Below are positions 17,524-26,855 of a stretch of 42,367 bases of DNA, in pieces. The position numbers were made by a program, and so were the translations under genes. A model generated the notes under the pieces. That model was given only the letters and a program-made list of their open reading frames with translations. It ran no database searches and was not told the DNA's origin. Position 1 is the first letter of the stretch. Every line of letters starts with the position of its first letter. The stretch comes from Verrucomicrobiota bacterium. Lineage in GTDB: Bacteria > Verrucomicrobiota > Verrucomicrobiia > Limisphaerales > SIBE01. The stretch lies in assembly GCA_016209525.1 (NCBI GenBank), contig JACQWK010000441.1, positions 1 through 42,367 on the forward strand, read 5' to 3'.

Positions 17524-20127
17524 TCATCGGTCGAGGAGCTTTTCATGATGCGAACCCCCTGCTTGATTCGAACTGGCCGACGGCGCGGTGGCCCTTTCAC
17601 AATAGAATTTCTCCTGGTTCGCGGCTTTCTCTGCCAGGAGGGTGCACGGTTTGAAATGAGTGTCGCCTGACGAGACCAACCGGTTCATCTCATCGACCAG
17701 CGTGGTAACGCCGGCCGAATCCGCGTACCGCAGCGGGCCGCCTCGGAACGGCGCGAAGCCGGTCCCCGCAATCATGGCGAAATCCACATCTTCCGGCGCC
17801 CCGGCGATCTGTTCTTCCAAGCAGCGCGCGGCCTCGTTGACCATGAGCAGCACCATGCGCCGCTGCAGTTCGTCTGGGCCAAGCTGTTTGGCCCAGACGT
17901 CTGTTTGAAACACCTTCAACTCCGTGGCGGCACGGGGCGTCTTCTCGTTGTAGCGGTAAAAGCCGTGATCGCTCTTCCGTCCGAGCAGACCGGCCTTGAA
18001 CATTTTCTCCAAGAGGGACGGAGCCTGCATCCGGTCGCTGAAGCACGCCGCCAGCGCCTCGGCCACGTGAAAGGCGACATCCAGGCCGACTTCGTCGATG
18101 AGCCGCAGCGGTCCCATGGGCATGCCGAAGTCCAGCATGGCTTGATCGATGTCCTGCGTCCGCGCGCCAGCTTCGAAGAGGCGCCCGGCCTCGATCAGGT
18201 AAGGCATGAGGATTCGATTGACCAGAAAGCCTGGACTGTCCTTCACCACAACCGGCAACTTGCCGATGCGCTGGACGAATCGAACGGCGTGTTCGAGAAC
18301 TTCGGGATCGGTTTGCCGGCCCTCGATCACCTCGACCAATTGCATGCGGTGAACGGGATTGAAGAAGTGAAGGCCCACCACGCGCCCAGGCCTTTGAGTC
18401 ACCGAAGCAATTTCCGAAACAGACAGAGCCGAAGTGTTGGTGGCCAGAATCGTCTCGGGGCCGGCCAGTTCGGCGAGCCGGCGAAAAATTTTTTGCTTCA
18501 ACTCGATTCTCTCGACAGCGGCTTCAATCACCAGATCGACGCCACGAAACGGCACTTCGCCGGCCGCCGGAGAAATTCGATCCAGCCCCGCGCGAGCCTC
18601 GACCGGTGTAAACAGGTGCCACTTCACTCCCTCCTCATAGAGGCGCCGGATGCTGGCCAGGCCTTTGCCAAGTTGCGCGTGGTCGATGTCCCGCAAAAGA
18701 ACCGGCAGGCCGCGTGCGCTGAGCCACTGGGCGATGCCTGCGCCCATCACGCCGGCTCCAATCACGGCGCACCGGCGAGCCGGAACCTGGTCATGCGCAC
18801 GAGGAGCCTCTTTGGCCTTTGGATCATGCTGACTTTCCCTAGCCGAACCCACCCCTGCCCCCCTCCCAGGAGGGGAACTCTCATCCGTTGCTCCCCTCCC
18901 TGGGAGGGGTACGGGGGTGGGTTGGTGGCTCGAATGCGTTGTCGAAGCACCATAGAGGCCACTCGTGCATCCATCTCCGAACCTCCCCACTTTCAACTTC
19001 TTCGCCCGTTCTTGGAGAAAGAAAACGCGCACCAGGTTGCGGCACGTTTCGGTCTGGGCGAGTTCAAGTATCGCATCGCGCTCCAACGCCAGTGATTCCT
19101 CAACTGATTTGGATATGCCTTGGGTGGCAACTTCGAGCGCCCGGAGCGGAGCCGGATAGTGGCCGCGCGTCTTTTTCAACAGTCGCACGCGGAGGCATGC
19201 GGCCAGCGACATTGCGACGAGCCGGTTGTTCACCGCCGCCTGTCCCAAAGCCTGTCTGGGAATTCTTCGTTCCGTCGCAGCCGAGCTGACGAGGCTCGCT
19301 TTGCCAAATCCAAAATCCAAAATCCGAAATCCGAAATTAATTCGAGCCTCCTTACGCCGGTTGCTACGGTTGTTCAGACAGGCTGTCAAGTCGCGCCGCA
19401 ACGGGATGCAAGAGGCCAGTCTCTGGCAGGCAATTTCGACGAGGCGCTCACGCGGCGCAGTTTCGTCCACCATCCCCAGTTTCCACGCCTGTTTGGCCGC
19501 GAGAATCTTGCCTCCGAGGATGACGTCGAGGGCTTTCGGCAGACCGATTAGACGAGGAAGACGCGTACAGCCTCCCCAGGCGGGAAGGATTCCGAGCGAG
19601 GTTTCGGGAAGCCCGACCTTTGTCGCACGATCAGGCGAGGCCACGCGGAAATCGCAAGCCAGACAGAGCTCATACCCACCGCCGAGGCACGCGCCGTGAA
19701 TTGCGGCGGCGGTGGGAACCGAAAGACAGGCCACGCGATTGAACACCGATTGGCCGAGCTGGATTAGATCCAGCAAATGCTCTACGGACGTGCGGGATAA
19801 CTGGCCTGCCAATTCATTCAAGTCCGCGCCCGCGATGAAAATGGACGGTTTGGCGCTGGTGAACACGACACCTTTGAGCAGCGGACTCGCGGCGACAAAA
19901 TCAAGATGGCTGTTCAGCTCGAGGAGTGTGGCGCGGTCGAAAACATTGGCCGAAGAATCAGGGCGGTCGAACGTGAGCACGCAGATCTGGCCGTCGGTGA
20001 TGCGGATCTGAATGTTTTGTGGATCCTGGCGCGCTGCTGCGGCGGGTCCGGGCGCTTTCGTGAACTCCGGCACAGGCGTCGTCACTGTCTCGTTCAAGTT
20101 CCTGCCTTCAACGGGGGTCGCATTCAT
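17524..20127 (-). CDS. FadJ/FadB-like enoyl-CoA hydratase / 3-hydroxyacyl-CoA dehydrogenase
   Basis: This bifunctional beta-oxidation alpha subunit has an N-terminal crotonase domain (residues ~42-230; oxyanion FIAGADLNEL, CLGGGYELCLACD, catalytic-site GLPETSLGILPAWGG). A 3-hydroxyacyl-CoA dehydrogenase follows (RRCAVIGAGVMGAGIAQW, catalytic His in LHFFNPVHRMQLVEV, DEVGLDVAFHVAEAL). At 867 residues it is about 150 longer than usual FadJ. Part of the excess is translated repeat DNA: NNRSNRRKEARINF... (19306-19371) in the linker between the domains, and a Pro/Gly/Arg-rich stretch (18846-18923) just before the dehydrogenase domain. The frame stays open through both. It partners with the thiolase encoded upstream. 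The last ~30 residues diverge from the family. Confidence 0.92.
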   Translation of the reverse strand: MNATPVEGRNLNETVTTPVPEFTKAPGPAAAARQDPQNIQIRITDGQICVLTFDRPDSSANVFDRATLLELNSHLDFVAASPLLKGVVFTSAKPSIFIAGADLNELAGQLSRTSVEHLLDLIQLGQSVFNRVACLSVPTAAAIHGACLGGGYELCLACDFRVASPDRATKVGLPETSLGILPAWGGCTRLPRLIGLPKALDVILGGKILAAKQAWKLGMVDETAPRERLVEIACQRLASCIPLRRDLTACLNNRSNRRKEARINFGFRILDFGFGKASLVSSAATERRIPRQALGQAAVNNRLVAMSLAACLRVRLLKKTRGHYPAPLRALEVATQGISKSVEESLALERDAILELAQTETCRNLVRVFFLQERAKKLKVGRFGDGCTSGLYGASTTHSSHQPTPVPLPGRGATDESSPPGRGAGVGSARESQHDPKAKEAPRAHDQVPARRCAVIGAGVMGAGIAQWLSARGLPVLLRDIDHAQLGKGLASIRRLYEEGVKWHLFTPVEARAGLDRISPAAGEVPFRGVDLVIEAAVERIELKQKIFRRLAELAGPETILATNTSALSVSEIASVTQRPGRVVGLHFFNPVHRMQLVEVIEGRQTDPEVLEHAVRFVQRIGKLPVVVKDSPGFLVNRILMPYLIEAGRLFEAGARTQDIDQAMLDFGMPMGPLRLIDEVGLDVAFHVAEALAACFSDRMQAPSLLEKMFKAGLLGRKSDHGFYRYNEKTPRAATELKVFQTDVWAKQLGPDELQRRMVLLMVNEAARCLEEQIAGAPEDVDFAMIAGTGFAPFRGGPLRYADSAGVTTLVDEMNRLVSSGDTHFKPCTLLAEKAANQEKFYCERATAPSASSNQAGGSHHEKLLDR
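18846..18923. repeat. paired palindrome (second REP type), in frame in the FadJ-like gene
   Basis: Arms AACCCACCCCTGCCCC... (from 18846) and ...GGGGGTGGGTT (to 18923) are inverted copies of 22 nt with three mismatches, and enclose CCTCCCAGGAGG and CCCTCCCTGGGAGGG hairpins. At 78 nt (26 codons) the element preserves the frame. Confidence 0.8.
19306..19371 (+). repeat. 66-nt composite element, antisense copy in the FadJ-like gene
   Basis: AAATCCA twice, AAATCCG twice and AAATTAA are followed by a tail starting TTCGAGCCTCCTTACG (19341) and ending GGTTGCTACGGT. It has the same order and length as 10046-10111. The host gene reads it from the other strand, as RILDFGFG and so on. Confidence 0.85.
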
Positions 20128-20178
20128 ACCTGAGAAGCCTGCTCAATGGACTGCGTCGCTTGGCGGTCAGACGTCGCG

Positions 20179-20436
20179 TTCCCCCTCACCCTGACCCTCT
20201 CCCCAGGGGAGAGGGAACGCGGTAGCCGCCGGATGGACGAATTGGGCGCACGCGCCGCGTTCAAACGCCGAGGTTCCTCCCGCTTTGAAACGGAGCGGCC
20301 ATGACTGAGGACGGACGTCGATCTAGCCACTGCGGGATTTTCGCCGCGCGCCAAACTCGCGAGTTGATTTGACCTTGCCGGAGAACGAAGAAGGATTCTC
20401 CCTCTCCCTGGAGGAGAGGGTCGGGGTGAGGGGGAA
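20179..20436. repeat. REPIN-like paired palindrome, long-spacer form
   Basis: The left arm at 20179-20203 (TTCCCCCTCACCCTG...) and the right arm ending at 20436 (...GGGGTGAGGGGGAA) are inverted copies, each with its hairpin. The spacer is about 185 nt instead of about 66. It lies between the thiolase and FadJ-like genes. The rest of 20128-20755 holds smaller hairpins (20561-20603, 20657-20699) and no gene. Confidence 0.8.
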
Positions 20437-20656
20437 ACGCACGCGGAAACGACGCTCCTGGTGAACATTGGGCTTGCGGACCAATCGTCGCGCCAAGGGT
20501 TTTGTTGCAACAAGCCTGGAATCGTTGGCCTGAGCCGTAGGGGTGCAGTGAGCAACGGGGAGCACACGCGCCTTCGCGTGTTTCGGCCGGCGCCCCGCCG
20601 GTCGAGACGGTGTTGAAACTCAGTCACTGAATGATGACTCCTTCTGGCGTGTCGTT

Positions 20657-20699
20657 GTGGTCGGCGAGGGCGCCGACCACGGCACGCGAGGGCGCGTGC
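20657..20699. repeat. double hairpin downstream of the thiolase
   Basis: GTGGTCGGCG/CGCCGACCAC (10-bp stem) is followed by GCACGC/GCGTGC. Both hairpins have an AGGG-type loop. They lie about 60 bases beyond the thiolase stop codon and may stabilise or end its transcript. No U-tract is present. Confidence 0.6.
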
Positions 20700-20755
20700 G
20701 CTACCCATCCCTACTGAATAGATACGGCCAAGGTACTTGCATTGCTTTCCAACTT

Positions 20756-22036
20756 TCACAACGCCTCCAGCCAAATCGCCACGCCTTGGCCGCCCCCGAC
20801 GCACAACGAGACCAAGGCCCGCTTGGCGCCGCGCCGCTTCAGTTCTTTCAAACTGGTTAAGATCAACCGGGCGCCGGTCGCTCCCACCGGATGCCCAAGC
20901 GCGATGGCGCCTCCATTGACGTTGAGTTTCTCGCGTGGAATTTCCCCGAGGGGCTTCGGCCGCTCCAACATCTTCCGCGCGAACTTTTCCGATCCGGACG
21001 CCTTTAGGACCGCCAGCGTCTGCGCGGCGAAGGCCTCGTTGATCTCGATCAAATCCGCGTCATTCACGGTCAGGCCGAGCTGTGACTCCGCACTGCTCAT
21101 GGCAAACACTGGACCGAGTCCCATGCGCGCGGGATCGCAGCCTGCCCACGCGTAGCCCAAGAGGCCGCCGAGCGGTGTGAAACCGAGTTGCGACGCTCGT
21201 TCCTCGGTCATGATGAGCAAGGCCACGGCGCCGTCGGTAATCTGCGAGGAGTTGCCGGCGGTGACCGTCCCGTATTTTCGGTCGAAGACGGGCTTGAGTT
21301 TCGCCAGAGCCGCCGGGGTCTGGTTGGCCCGCGGCCCGTTGTCCTGGACGACCGTGGAACCGTCCGGGAGAAAAACGGGGCAAACCTCTTCCGACAGCCG
21401 GTCGCGCGCGGAAACCGCCCCGGCATGGGATTCGAGAGCGAACGCGTCCTGCTCTTCTCGCCTAATGCCGAACTCGCGGGCGAGCAATTCAGCGGTTTCG
21501 CCCATGTTCAAGCCGCAGACAGGATCGGTCAGCCCCAATTGGAGACCGATCCGAGGGCGCAGGTCCGACGGACGAAAGGAGGCGAAGGCGCGAAGTTTTT
21601 GCCCGAGCGTTTTAGCCTTCGCCAGTTTCGCGAATTTTTCCGCCGCCTTGGAGGGCCACAACAGCGGAACGTTGGACATACTCTCCGTTCCGCCGACTAG
21701 ATAGACGGAACCGCGGCCGCTCATGATTTTTTCGTGTGCCTGAGTAAACGCTTCGCAACCCGACGCGCAGTTGCGTTGGACGGTCAGCGCAGGAACTCGC
21801 TCAGGGATGCCCGCACGCAGAGCAATCACGCGCGCGACGTTGGCAGCGTCCATCGGTTGCGCGACGCAGCCAAAGATGACTTCGTCGATCCCGGCCGGAT
21901 CAAGGCCTGTGCGGGTCAGCAAGGCGCTGACGGCGACCCGCCCCAGTTCGTCCGCTCCGCAGCCGCGAAGCTCCGTTCCGGCTTTGCAGAACGGGGTGCG
22001 GACTCCGTCGATGACCATCAAGCGTTGTGTCTTCAT
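20756..22036 (-). CDS. thiolase (acetyl-CoA acyltransferase), beta-oxidation type
   Basis: This 426-residue thiolase cleaves 3-ketoacyl-CoA to acetyl-CoA and a shortened acyl-CoA. The nucleophilic cysteine is C90 in VQRNCASG. The other active-site segments are ALGHPVGATGARL (His) and SLCVGGGQG (Cys). GMNMGETAE-like LNMGETAEL and IEINEAFAAQTL are also typical. Its ATG overlaps the stop of the upstream CoA ligase (ATGA, 22033-22036), which implies co-translation. It is followed after about 630 bases of repeats by the FadJ-like partner gene. The sequence is closest to FadI/FadA-type degradative thiolases, but biosynthetic acetoacetyl-CoA thiolase cannot be excluded by sequence alone. Confidence 0.92.
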   Translation of the reverse strand: MKTQRLMVIDGVRTPFCKAGTELRGCGADELGRVAVSALLTRTGLDPAGIDEVIFGCVAQPMDAANVARVIALRAGIPERVPALTVQRNCASGCEAFTQAHEKIMSGRGSVYLVGGTESMSNVPLLWPSKAAEKFAKLAKAKTLGQKLRAFASFRPSDLRPRIGLQLGLTDPVCGLNMGETAELLAREFGIRREEQDAFALESHAGAVSARDRLSEEVCPVFLPDGSTVVQDNGPRANQTPAALAKLKPVFDRKYGTVTAGNSSQITDGAVALLIMTEERASQLGFTPLGGLLGYAWAGCDPARMGLGPVFAMSSAESQLGLTVNDADLIEINEAFAAQTLAVLKASGSEKFARKMLERPKPLGEIPREKLNVNGGAIALGHPVGATGARLILTSLKELKRRGAKRALVSLCVGGGQGVAIWLEAL

Positions 22037-23613
22037 GCGGCGACCTCGATTTTCTCATTTTCGGTCGAACAAACCTCCTGCCTTTCCGACGGGCTGGCCA
22101 TCGTCCCTGCGGAGGAGGACGGGCGCGGCGCTTGTCCTGCGGCGGGCCGATGGTCCACAATCTTTTGTTCTTTGAGCTGGCGGCCCACACCTTGCAGTTC
22201 CCGCATTTCGTCCGCGGTGTGGAACAGAATTCGGTTCGGGTGAATTTCCGTCTCCGCGGCGAAGCGGCGGTTCAGATCGCGAACGAGTTGCTCGCCATCG
22301 GAAGCGTTCGTCTTCTGCACATGCAGGATTAATTCATCCACCTCCAGCGGGTCGTCGTGGCGTTTGCGCAATTCGACCTGCCAGGCGCCCAGGCCGGAAA
22401 GATCGTCGAGCACATGTTCCAATTGATTGAAGTCAACGAGCGTTCCTTTCACTTTGTCGAGCCACATTTCTTTGATCTCGGCGCTTCGGGAGATTCGCCC
22501 CACCAACCGCGGAATACGACGGCCGCAGCCAGGGCAAGGTTCGTAGGTCAATCCTCCATCAATAAAATCCCCCGTGCGGTAGCGCAGCACCACCGTGCCC
22601 CGAGCGTCCAGCGGCGTAAAAACAATCTCGCCCGGTTGGCCGACCGGCACGCCTTCGCCGGTCTGGGGATCGATAATCTCCACAATGCCGAGGTCGGGAT
22701 AGAGGTGATAACCGCTCGGCTGGAGGCCGTCCCGGTGCGGACATTCGGCCCAAGCCATCTTCGCCTCGGTAAAACCGTACACGACGAGGACGTCGGCCTC
22801 CGGCGAGCCGGTTTCGGCGGCAAGTCTCCGCAGTTTCGAGCGCATGCCGTCGGGGACTTTTTCGCCGCCCAGGACGATGCGGCGGAGATTCTCCCAGCGC
22901 AGACCTTCCTCCGCCGCCTGGTGCAAGACGTGATAGGTGAAAGTCGGCATCCCGATCAACACGTCAGGCTTGAGTTTGCGGATGAGCCGCAGGTTGCCTT
23001 CCGTGCCCATCACCTTGCCTCCGCCGGTGCCCACGACCAGCGCGCCAAAGGCGATCCCGCCGTAATGCGTCTGCCAGTACGCCAGATGCGGCGCGTAGGG
23101 AAACATATTGACCATCCGAAAGTCCCGCCGCCCGCCGCAAACTTCAAATAGACGGCGGCCGGCCATGGCCAGATTCGCCAGGTCGTGCCCCGTGAAGAGA
23201 AAAGGGATCGGTTCCGACGAGCGGCCAGTCGTGCTGGTCATGAAGATCGGGCGGAACTCCGCCTCAAAACCCCGTTTCACATTCTCTCGGCCGCGACGCA
23301 GCACCTGAAAAACCGTGGAGCATCGGCGAGCCAAAATTCTCTCGTCGGGAATTAGGATAAAATCCTTCGCGCGCTGCGGATGGGCCGGCGAACCGGTCAA
23401 GTCGGCTTTGGAAGTGAAGGGTAGCTTGCTGAGGTCCTCGAGACTCCGGAATGAGTGCGCGCTCAGGCCGCGCTGCCGGAACAGTTCGCGATAATGCGCG
23501 GAGAACGGCAAAACCACATCGCGCAAGTAGCGTCCCAGTTTTTCCGCTTGCAGGCGCCGGATGAGACTCTCAGGCAGCCGTTGCCATCGTGATGTGAGCA
23601 GGGTGGTGTTCAT
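22033..23613 (-). CDS. PaaK-like adenylate-forming CoA ligase
   Basis: This 526-residue ANL-superfamily protein resembles phenylacetate-CoA ligase (PaaK) and probably activates a fatty or aromatic acid with ATP and CoA. Motifs include MTSTTGRSSEPIPF (ATP-binding P-loop), VVYGFTEAKMAWAECP, VVLRYRTGDFIDGG and CPGCGRRIPRLVGRISR. The ATG at 23613 has AAGG nine bases upstream. The longer frame to 23715 would overlap the patatin gene heavily and lacks family similarity. Even so, it overlaps the end of the patatin gene by 44 bases and the start of the thiolase by 4, so the three genes are one translational unit. The substrate is inferred from its neighbours to be a fatty acid. Confidence 0.85.
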   Translation of the reverse strand: MNTTLLTSRWQRLPESLIRRLQAEKLGRYLRDVVLPFSAHYRELFRQRGLSAHSFRSLEDLSKLPFTSKADLTGSPAHPQRAKDFILIPDERILARRCSTVFQVLRRGRENVKRGFEAEFRPIFMTSTTGRSSEPIPFLFTGHDLANLAMAGRRLFEVCGGRRDFRMVNMFPYAPHLAYWQTHYGGIAFGALVVGTGGGKVMGTEGNLRLIRKLKPDVLIGMPTFTYHVLHQAAEEGLRWENLRRIVLGGEKVPDGMRSKLRRLAAETGSPEADVLVVYGFTEAKMAWAECPHRDGLQPSGYHLYPDLGIVEIIDPQTGEGVPVGQPGEIVFTPLDARGTVVLRYRTGDFIDGGLTYEPCPGCGRRIPRLVGRISRSAEIKEMWLDKVKGTLVDFNQLEHVLDDLSGLGAWQVELRKRHDDPLEVDELILHVQKTNASDGEQLVRDLNRRFAAETEIHPNRILFHTADEMRELQGVGRQLKEQKIVDHRPAAGQAPRPSSSAGTMASPSERQEVCSTENEKIEVAA

Positions 23614-24574
23614 CGGATGAATCCTTGGTTCTCGCGAGCGATTTGATTTCATCCAAGTGTTCTTCGGCGATGCGCCGGCCCAAGGCGATATACTTGGCCG
23701 GGTGCGTGAAATCATGCCAATGGGCGTCGCAAGCGAGCGGGCGGAGGACCAGATCGGCCTTCTGAGAGGCGATCTCGGCCACCCTCGTCTGCGCGCCGTA
23801 AAAGGCGTTCAGCAAATTGTTCAGGATGTTGCCGCGGGCAAAATAATTGAGGTGCCGGTTCAACGCGGCCAGCAGCCAGCCGCGCTTCGGACGCAACTCG
23901 GCTTGCTCACGCTCCATTTCGCGGCAGCAACCCAAATAAGCCGGCGTGGGGATGGCATTCACCGCCAGGATGCGCTGGACACCCATGTCCCTCAGGACAT
24001 CGACCGGCAATGGGTCGGTAATTCCGCCATCGATGTAAGTGTCCCCACCAATTTCGACCGGCACGCAAAGGCCGGGAATGGCGCAACTGGCATGCACCGC
24101 CGCCGCGACCTCGCCTTCGGAAAAGACCACCCGTTCGAGCGTGCTGAGATTCGTCGCGATGATGCGGAGCGGGCGAACGGTGTCCGCGAATTCCGCCTCC
24201 CCGATGGATTTTTTCAGGCGCTTCTTCACGGCTTGACCTCGAATGAAACCGGCGCGCGGCGGAAAAACCGGGTCGATCAGGCTCAGCCAAGACCATCGGC
24301 CCTCGATTTCGCGGGCCAGCCGTTCCATTTGTTCACCGTCATAGCCGCGGGCCCAAACGGCGGCGATGTAAGCGCCCATGCTGCATCCGGCCACCACATC
24401 GATGGGGATCGCGTTCTCCTCCAGGACTTGGATGACGCCGATGTGGGCCAAGCCTTTCGCGCCACCGGACGATAGCGCCAGACCCAAAACCTGGTTTTCA
24501 TGGGAGCTCTGAGATGAAGACGGTTCCCCTTCCTGGGCTTCAGGGCCGAACCTTCTTGTGACTACAGCATTCAT
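23570..24574 (-). CDS. patatin-like phospholipase (RssA/NTE family)
   Basis: This 334-residue patatin-fold lipid acyl hydrolase has the oxyanion loop LALSSGGAKGLAHIG, nucleophile elbow GCSMGA (GxSxG) and dyad Asp in DGGITDPLP, so all catalytic residues are present. No signal peptide or membrane segment is seen, which suggests a cytoplasmic or peripheral enzyme. The ATG at 24574 is preferred to an upstream TTG (24610). It is the first gene of the minus-strand cluster and would release fatty acids for the CoA ligase that overlaps its 3' end. Confidence 0.9.
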   Translation of the reverse strand: MNAVVTRRFGPEAQEGEPSSSQSSHENQVLGLALSSGGAKGLAHIGVIQVLEENAIPIDVVAGCSMGAYIAAVWARGYDGEQMERLAREIEGRWSWLSLIDPVFPPRAGFIRGQAVKKRLKKSIGEAEFADTVRPLRIIATNLSTLERVVFSEGEVAAAVHASCAIPGLCVPVEIGGDTYIDGGITDPLPVDVLRDMGVQRILAVNAIPTPAYLGCCREMEREQAELRPKRGWLLAALNRHLNYFARGNILNNLLNAFYGAQTRVAEIASQKADLVLRPLACDAHWHDFTHPAKYIALGRRIAEEHLDEIKSLARTKDSSDEHHPAHITMATAA

Positions 24575-25085
24575 TTCCGTCGCCGGCCGGCGGCGGAAAG
24601 CGGACTGCAAGCGCTCCTGAACCTAGATCCCTTTGAGGGTTCCCGGTTGACCGTCGCCGGTCTTTCTTGTCCTCGTTCTCCAGCGCATTTTTTGTCTGTC
24701 CCACTGCAATATAAGGCGGGTCTTCTCGGCGTCAAATTTCGGCCGAAAAAATTTTCCAGTACATCGCCGAGTTGTCGGCGGGCGTAGCGGTAGGCGTCCC
24801 CGCTGGCCGGAGAGCCGCGGCGTCTCGTCCGGCGCAAGCTGGTGGCGGCATCGCGCAGGCTCTGAATTATATCGCTGACTCCGGGCGGCCACATGACTTC
24901 GTTCAGCGACCAAACTTCGATGCATAGGCATCAAACTTTGGCACATGAACTTGGTGCGAGGGCTTTCGGTGCTGCCTCGATTAGTCCAACTCCAAGAATA
25001 GCGATCAGAGGTTCTCAGGCTAGAGTCCTTGGGTCTCATACTCTCTGTTTGAACACGCATTGGGATCAGAGTTATCGTCGCACTC
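24575..25085. other. intergenic region between the lipid cluster and the sulfatase
   Basis: The 511 bases between divergent genes should include both promoters. A minus-strand frame (24894-24571) starting MWPPGVSDIIQSLRDA has some protein-like character but overlaps the patatin start and has no recognisable family, so it is not called. No RNA gene or hairpin terminator was seen. Confidence 0.45.
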
Positions 25086-26480
25086 ATGAAATCCTCGTTT
25101 TTTCTTTCGCTCGCCGCGTTGGCCTTGCTGTGTGGAGGCTGGGGCCAAACGGCCGGCACGGCGGAAAATACCGCTGCGGCGCGCCCCAACATCCTCTTCC
25201 TTTTCACCGATGATCAGCGCGCCGACACGATCGGGGCGCTCGGCAATCCTCACATCCGAACGCCCCATCTCGACTCGCTGGCTCGAGGCGGTTTTGTCTT
25301 CCATAATGCGTATTGCCTGGGCGCGAACATCGGAGCGGTGTGCACACCCAGCCGCAATATGCTCCTCAGCGGCCGCGCTTACTTCAGGTGGAAGGGCAAC
25401 TTCGCCGCCGGCAATGATCCGAACTTCCCCGTGTCCATCAAGCAAGCGGGCTACCTGACCTACCACCACGGAAAACGGGGCAACACGGCTGTGGAGATTC
25501 AGGCCAAGTTCGACCACAACCTTTACATCAACGAAGGCAAAGAGCGCGTCAGCGGTCAGCCCGGAAAAGCCATCGTCGATGCGGCCATGGCCTTTCTTAA
25601 GACGAACAGAGACGACCGCCCGTTCTTCATGTATCTGGCGTTCGAATCGCCCCACGACCCGCGCGTGGCGGCCAAGGAGTTCCTGGAGCTCTATGATCGC
25701 GGCCAGATTCCCCTGCCGAAAAACTACCTGCCGCAGCACCCGTTCCACAACGGCGAGCAGGTGATCAGAGACGAGTTGCTCGCGCCTTGGCCGCGCACGC
25801 CCGACGAGATTCGCCGGCATCTTCATGAGTACTACGCCGTCATTTCAGGGCTCGATCACCATATCGGTCGGTTGCTGCAATGCCTCAAGGACCTCGGCAA
25901 ATTCGACAACACGATCATCATCTTTTCCTCCGATCACGGCCTGGCTATCGGAAGCCACGGCTTGATGGGCAAGCAAAACCTCTACGAAGACGGCATGAAA
26001 GCGCCACTGTTCTTCACTGGACCCGGCATTCCGAAGGGGCGTTCCGAGGCCTTGGCGTATCTCTTCGATATTTTCCCAACCGTCTGCGATTGGGTCGGTG
26101 CGCCGATTCCAGCGGGCCTGGACGGCCTGAGCCTAAAGCCGATCATCGAAGGCCGGGGCCGGGGCGTGCGTGACACGTTGTTTTTGTCGTATCGCGAAGT
26201 GCAACGGGCGATCCGGGACGACCGATGGAAACTGATCCGCTATCCGCGCATTAACAAGACGCAGCTTTTCGATCTTCAAAACGATCCGTATGAGCTGCGC
26301 AGCTTGGCGGATGATTCGTCGCAAGCGGGCCGGATCGAACGCCTGATGTCTGTGCTTCGGGATTGGCAAAGGAAGCTCGGCGACACAGCCGCTCTGGCAT
26401 CGGACGATCCGCAGAACCCCGCATTTACACCGCCGACGGCCGAGGAGCTGGCCACGCTTCGCCAAAAATTAAAGATGTAG
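25086..26480 (+). CDS. secreted type I (formylglycine) sulfatase
   Basis: This 464-residue arylsulfatase-family enzyme is exported by a signal peptide ([20 protein letters not shown]). Metal ligands appear in [11 protein letters not shown]. The sulfatase signature CTPSR at C86 ([13 protein letters not shown]) indicates conversion of cysteine to formylglycine by an FGE or anSME enzyme, neither of which is in this window. [19 protein letters not shown] and [11 protein letters not shown] supply the remaining active-site Asp-His and Lys. It probably removes sulfate from a polysaccharide or other organic sulfate. The start is the first ATG in the frame and is followed directly by the signal peptide. 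Confidence 0.93.
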   Translation: MKSSFFLSLAALALLCGGWGQTAGTAENTAAARPNILFLFTDDQRADTIGALGNPHIRTPHLDSLARGGFVFHNAYCLGANIGAVCTPSRNMLLSGRAYFRWKGNFAAGNDPNFPVSIKQAGYLTYHHGKRGNTAVEIQAKFDHNLYINEGKERVSGQPGKAIVDAAMAFLKTNRDDRPFFMYLAFESPHDPRVAAKEFLELYDRGQIPLPKNYLPQHPFHNGEQVIRDELLAPWPRTPDEIRRHLHEYYAVISGLDHHIGRLLQCLKDLGKFDNTIIIFSSDHGLAIGSHGLMGKQNLYEDGMKAPLFFTGPGIPKGRSEALAYLFDIFPTVCDWVGAPIPAGLDGLSLKPIIEGRGRGVRDTLFLSYREVQRAIRDDRWKLIRYPRINKTQLFDLQNDPYELRSLADDSSQAGRIERLMSVLRDWQRKLGDTAALASDDPQNPAFTPPTAEELATLRQKLKM

Positions 26481-26652
26481 CGCGGACTTCCGACCTCAGA
26501 AAAACCGGGGCCGATGAGCGATTGTCGATGAGAATTCGAACCGCGAGATTGACGAACCGCGCGAAAGGTGGCGCGCGTGGAGCCGCGGAAGGCCGTCATG
26601 TCCTGATTTCAACGTGGTGGATGCGCCGCTGCCGCGGCGTTTCTGGTGTAGC

Positions 26653-26693
26653 GCAGAGTTGCACTCTGCCGTATCGCCGATTTGCAATCGGCG
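26653..26693. repeat. double hairpin repeat (GCAGAGT/CGCCGATT type)
   Basis: GCAGAGT-TGC-ACTCTGC (26653-26669) and CGCCGATT-TGC-AATCGGCG (26675-26693) are two perfect stems with the same TGC loop. They lie in the 375-base gap after the sulfatase (26481-26855), which holds no other feature I can support. Confidence 0.65.
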
Positions 26694-26855
26694 GCGGTTC
26701 GGCAAGTTCCGGGACGTTAGGGTTTGTCCGGCGGATGCGGAGGCCGCGGTCGATTTCCGCGAGAATCTGCGCGCCGCGATGCTGAACATCAGCCAACTTT
26801 TGGTCGCCTGGAGGATGGATCAACCTAGCCGCGGGGATTTGTAGCCTCATCGGCG

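Noticed and set aside
16066-19095. Plus-strand open frames opposite the acyl-CoA dehydrogenase and FadJ genes
   Set aside because: Antisense shadows rich in Arg and Pro, with no domain motifs.
24571-24894. 107-residue minus-strand frame upstream of patatin
   Set aside because: It overlaps the patatin start, has no recognisable family and its Arg-rich tail looks like chance. It would need comparison with relatives.
26653-26693. tRNA-like hairpins
   Set aside because: Only two stems with 3-nt loops, with no acceptor stem, anticodon loop or T-loop sequence.
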